From contig CP137675.1 in assembly GCA_037976565.1 (NCBI GenBank), positions 8,379,447-8,443,446 of the forward strand: a DNA stretch of 64,000 nucleotides. Direction: 5' to 3'. Positions 61,181 through 64,000 of the stretch are shown in pieces. Both the position numbers and the translations under genes were made by a program. Below the pieces are notes generated by a model, which was given only the letters and a program-made list of their open reading frames with translations, searched no databases and was not told where the DNA came from. This DNA comes from Mesocentrotus franciscanus (Eukaryota; Echinodermata; Echinoidea; Camarodonta; Strongylocentrotidae). Positions within the stretch are counted from its first letter, which is position 1. Each line of letters starts with the position of its first letter.

Positions 61181-62869
61181 AAAGCTCCAAAATAGGTCTG
61201 GTAAACTGAAAAAGAGCTCTGGTATTAAATGTAACAATAAAATACTTCAATATCAATGTGAGAAAATCACACTAATATAAATCCTAAAAGTACGTAACAT
61301 GCACTTCAATATTGATTTCCATCAGAAAAAAAATATACGTACATGTTTTGGAACATATACATATACATTATATACCCGATTTATCATATTCTTAATATTT
61401 TTCTTTTGCAAGACAATTTATTTTTTCATGAAACTTGATGATAAACATATAATTCTTTCTTCTTCCAATAGGCCGACACGGTTCTTTATTTACCGTGTGT
61501 GTATGACTACATGCAAACTTGTCCAGACATGGAACAGGTTTAATCCTCTTCTTATACATCTACACCCACCTGCAGATCTATAATTCATTTCGAATTATTC
61601 ATCAGCCAAACATTATTTAGGAATGCATGACGTGCATGGTAGGATAAATATAGTGAAGATTTTTAAACCACATCTGCACCCACTGAATAAAACACTCCTC
61701 TTTATTTCAACATTATGACATTCTGTTTCTGATGTGCAAAAGTACAATATGTAAGGCAAAACCTGCTGTGCATTTGTATGCGTATGTATGACACTATAGA
61801 TGTACACAAATAAGGCTACCAATGAATCAATAAAAAATATACAACTTTTCAGGTACAGTGTGTATAAGCATTTGTGAAGTTAAGTATTATATGACATTAC
61901 ATGTGTATTGAAATGAACATGAGATACAGTATACATGTGAATGGAGTGAATAATACATGTATTTGGAAATTAAAATCTAGTCATGTTTTCCCTTTCATGT
62001 ATATATATACTTAGATGTAGATGTACATGAATCTACTATAATTTCCATTTTTTTCTCCAGTATTAACGTTAATCTCATGTACTGTACAAATACTTTTTCT
62101 GATAACAATCAATTCATTCATACGGCATGTATACGCATAGATATTAGATGTACATGCATGTATTGTTTCAATATCATAGACACATGTATGTCTACATTTC
62201 TGTGGTGCATTTGTGACAGTGAAAACAACGCAGCTTACGTTAGGCCTGCACCGATGCAGACATAAATTATACCGTTTCATCAAATATCAATAACTCAGAG
62301 TGCAGCAACCGTCTAATGTACTCACCTAGTAGGCTTTTGATAATCATGTCTGTATGTACACTGGAACATGATGACAAGTATATCCAAAGCACATTAATGT
62401 ATTCCTAAAAAGTTCCCTTATAGAATTCACAGAGTTTGATTCAAGAATCCATATCATGCATGCGATTCCATGGTGAACAGCATGAATTCCTGCAGCATGT
62501 GGTAGGTGTGCATATGGTTTCTACGTGGAGTAAGGTGGCGTTAACGAAGATTCAAGTTATTCAAGGCGCCTTTCCTGCCGGAGTATATCCACAAGCCAAG
62601 GGCAATCCACGACATGCTTTATTTGCGTAGAGTAATGGAGACTCCCAAATAGACACACACGCACACACTCCCCTTCTCTCTCTCTCTGTCGTTCTGGTAG
62701 ATAATAAGAAACAGACACATTCACACAATGCAGCTAGCCAGCTAGCCCCCTTTCTCTGGTAGGTGCACACACGGACACTTGACGAAGGAAGGGGTGAATA
62801 CAGTAAGCTAAATAATGCTCTTCTCTCTCGCTCTCTCTCTCTCTCTACAAGCTATTCCAACCTACGGTA
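61181..62869. other. Gene-free interval, possible non-coding first exon
   Basis: Rich in ACATGTA-type motifs (61830-62200). A good minus-strand donor ends an unproven exon at 62326. Nothing else was supported. Confidence 0.35.
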
Positions 62870-62960
62870 TACACGCCGAGGCGTAGTGACGTCAGCGTGC
62901 AGAGCACTGCCTGGCCAGGCCGAGCGTGGTGATTTAATATCTTCCTTAGACAGGGACGGA
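62870..62960 (-). promoter_or_regulatory. CpG-rich patch with a CRE-type TGACGTCA palindrome; possible promoter
   Basis: This short patch is much richer in G, C and CpG than its AT-rich surroundings and holds a perfect TGACGTCA at 62887-62894, the CREB/ATF consensus. On the minus strand it is followed, about 560 bases on, by a good 5' splice site (CTAG|GTGAGT, exon end 62326), which would suit a non-coding first exon spliced to 49308. A rival donor (TAAG|GTAAGA) ends at 63878. Promoter function and linkage to the gene are inference only; no TATA box was found. Confidence 0.25.
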
Positions 62961-63642
62961 GGGGTGACACACAGCTATGTCATCCAATGGCAACGGAAGA
63001 ATGACTCATGCAGATGAATGTCACAGATGAATCAAGAATAATCCAAAAATACATTAAATGAGCAATAAATGCACTCTTGAGAGAGATCAGCTTGCATAGG
63101 ACTGCTTTGACTTGTTTTCCATCTGGTCACGTCCCCATCCAAAACATAGGGGAAGATCGAGACTGCTCTGCTTTCCCCCGACCTGTTGGAATCCGCTTCC
63201 AAATTACCTCCCCAAATATGAGGTTAATGAAAGACAACAAGTACAGGCCAGTTGGCGGGCTACGTATAGGATTACCCAGAATCTGCATGCCTTGTAGGAA
63301 AAGACAACAAATCTGTGTCACTCCTAGTTTCCTTAGCTGGCTTTGATGTCCATTAAGATACAGTGAAACCAAAAGGCCATCTACAGCGATGGCAAGTGTC
63401 ACAAAAAGGGGAGCGTTATCCTTTTAATCTTATGGATGAGGGCACCTTCTAAAAAGCCATTTACTTGAAATCTGTTGTTAAGATTTTACAAGATTACTAA
63501 ATAGAGGACTGCTAAAGGTGCTAAAGGTGATTCAGTCATGAAGCCCCCAGGTGATGAAGTGATAGAAATTAACCCATTGAATACCAAGCCCGGCTGGAGT
63601 CATGGAAAATGCATGTTATATTCTTATCTAATCCAGTGGGGT

Positions 63643-63840
63643 AATAGTATAGTTATATCGACTGCTACGAGAGGACTAGCTGTTTCTATACGCTCAAGGG
63701 ATAGTTGAATCCCCTGCTATCACCCCGAGGCGCGCCTGAGTGGGCGGCGCCGAGGGTGATAGCGGGGATTCAACTATCCCGCGAGCCAGTATTGAAACAG
63801 CTAGTCCTCGAGTATTAAAGCAGTCGATACGACTTTTATA
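63643..63840. mobile_element. GC-rich inverted-repeat element, about 200 bp
   Basis: Arms of about 85 bases: TATCGACTGCT, GAGGACTAGCTGTTTC, GGGATAGTTGAATCCCC and GCTATCACCC on the left are matched in reverse complement on the right. The centre (GGCGCGCC...GGCGGCGCC) is GC-rich. Very strong hairpin, no coding capacity. Confidence 0.85.
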
Positions 63841-64000
63841 TGCTGAATTAAAACAAAAATCTACCAAGAATTCTTACCTTAGCCTTTTAGTGAGTAAAAA
63901 TTTGTTAAAACATCACAGAAAATCTGAAACACTGTCTGTTAATCTTCGCTTAAAAATGAGTGAAAGTTTCAATCATTTGGGAATCGCAGACAAAGAGCAC

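Overview
The window looks like nuclear DNA of a marine invertebrate deuterostome, most likely an echinoderm such as a sea urchin. The grounds are indirect. The DNA is AT-rich and gene-poor, has spliceosomal introns, carries many (AG)n/(CT)n microsatellites and TACATGT-rich stretches, and is full of short terminal-inverted-repeat (TIR) elements, a tRNA-headed SINE and CR1/L2-like and RTE-like LINE remnants. Nothing bacterial, organellar or viral is visible. Species cannot be fixed from the sequence alone.

There is one convincing protein-coding gene, on the minus strand. Its first coding exon is very long (49292 down to 46147, 1,049 codons) and is preceded by a clear 3' splice site, so the non-coding leader lies further right, possibly inside the window. 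Exons follow at 45659-45461 and 42478-42439, both phase-checked, with a candidate exon at 35207-35104. The protein starts with a long acidic, disordered-looking region, continues with a Ser/Pro/Arg-rich region, and ends (as far as seen) in a charged helical region. I do not recognise the family. The terminal exon was not found.

Layout. 1-8 kb: gene-free, with a 14-copy 61-bp minisatellite at 1.0-1.9 kb. 8.1-8.35 kb: a small CpG-dense island. 11-25 kb: MITEs (11.0, 16.7, 18.8 kb), a full SINE (19.4 kb), several copies of a roughly 70-bp hairpin repeat (12-24 kb) and large microsatellites (13.2 and 22.4 kb). 25-32 kb: mostly featureless. 32.5-35 kb: a nest of inverted-repeat elements. 35.1-49.3 kb: the gene, with MITEs and perfect palindromes in its introns. 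50.8-51.9 kb: a LINE remnant split by a palindromic element full of CGTAA motifs. 51.9-52.9, 54.6-55.5, 56.6-58.0, 59.0 and 60.9 kb: further MITEs. 62.9 kb: a CpG-rich patch with a CRE-type palindrome that could be the gene's promoter. 63.6-63.8 kb: a strong GC-rich hairpin element.

The most informative observations concern the mobile DNA. A dispersed hairpin family has at least eight copies in this window. A TTAA-flanked MITE can be compared with its empty site inside a second copy of the host element. A palindromic element has a repeat-filled interior that switches strand. All coordinates and alignments were read by eye.
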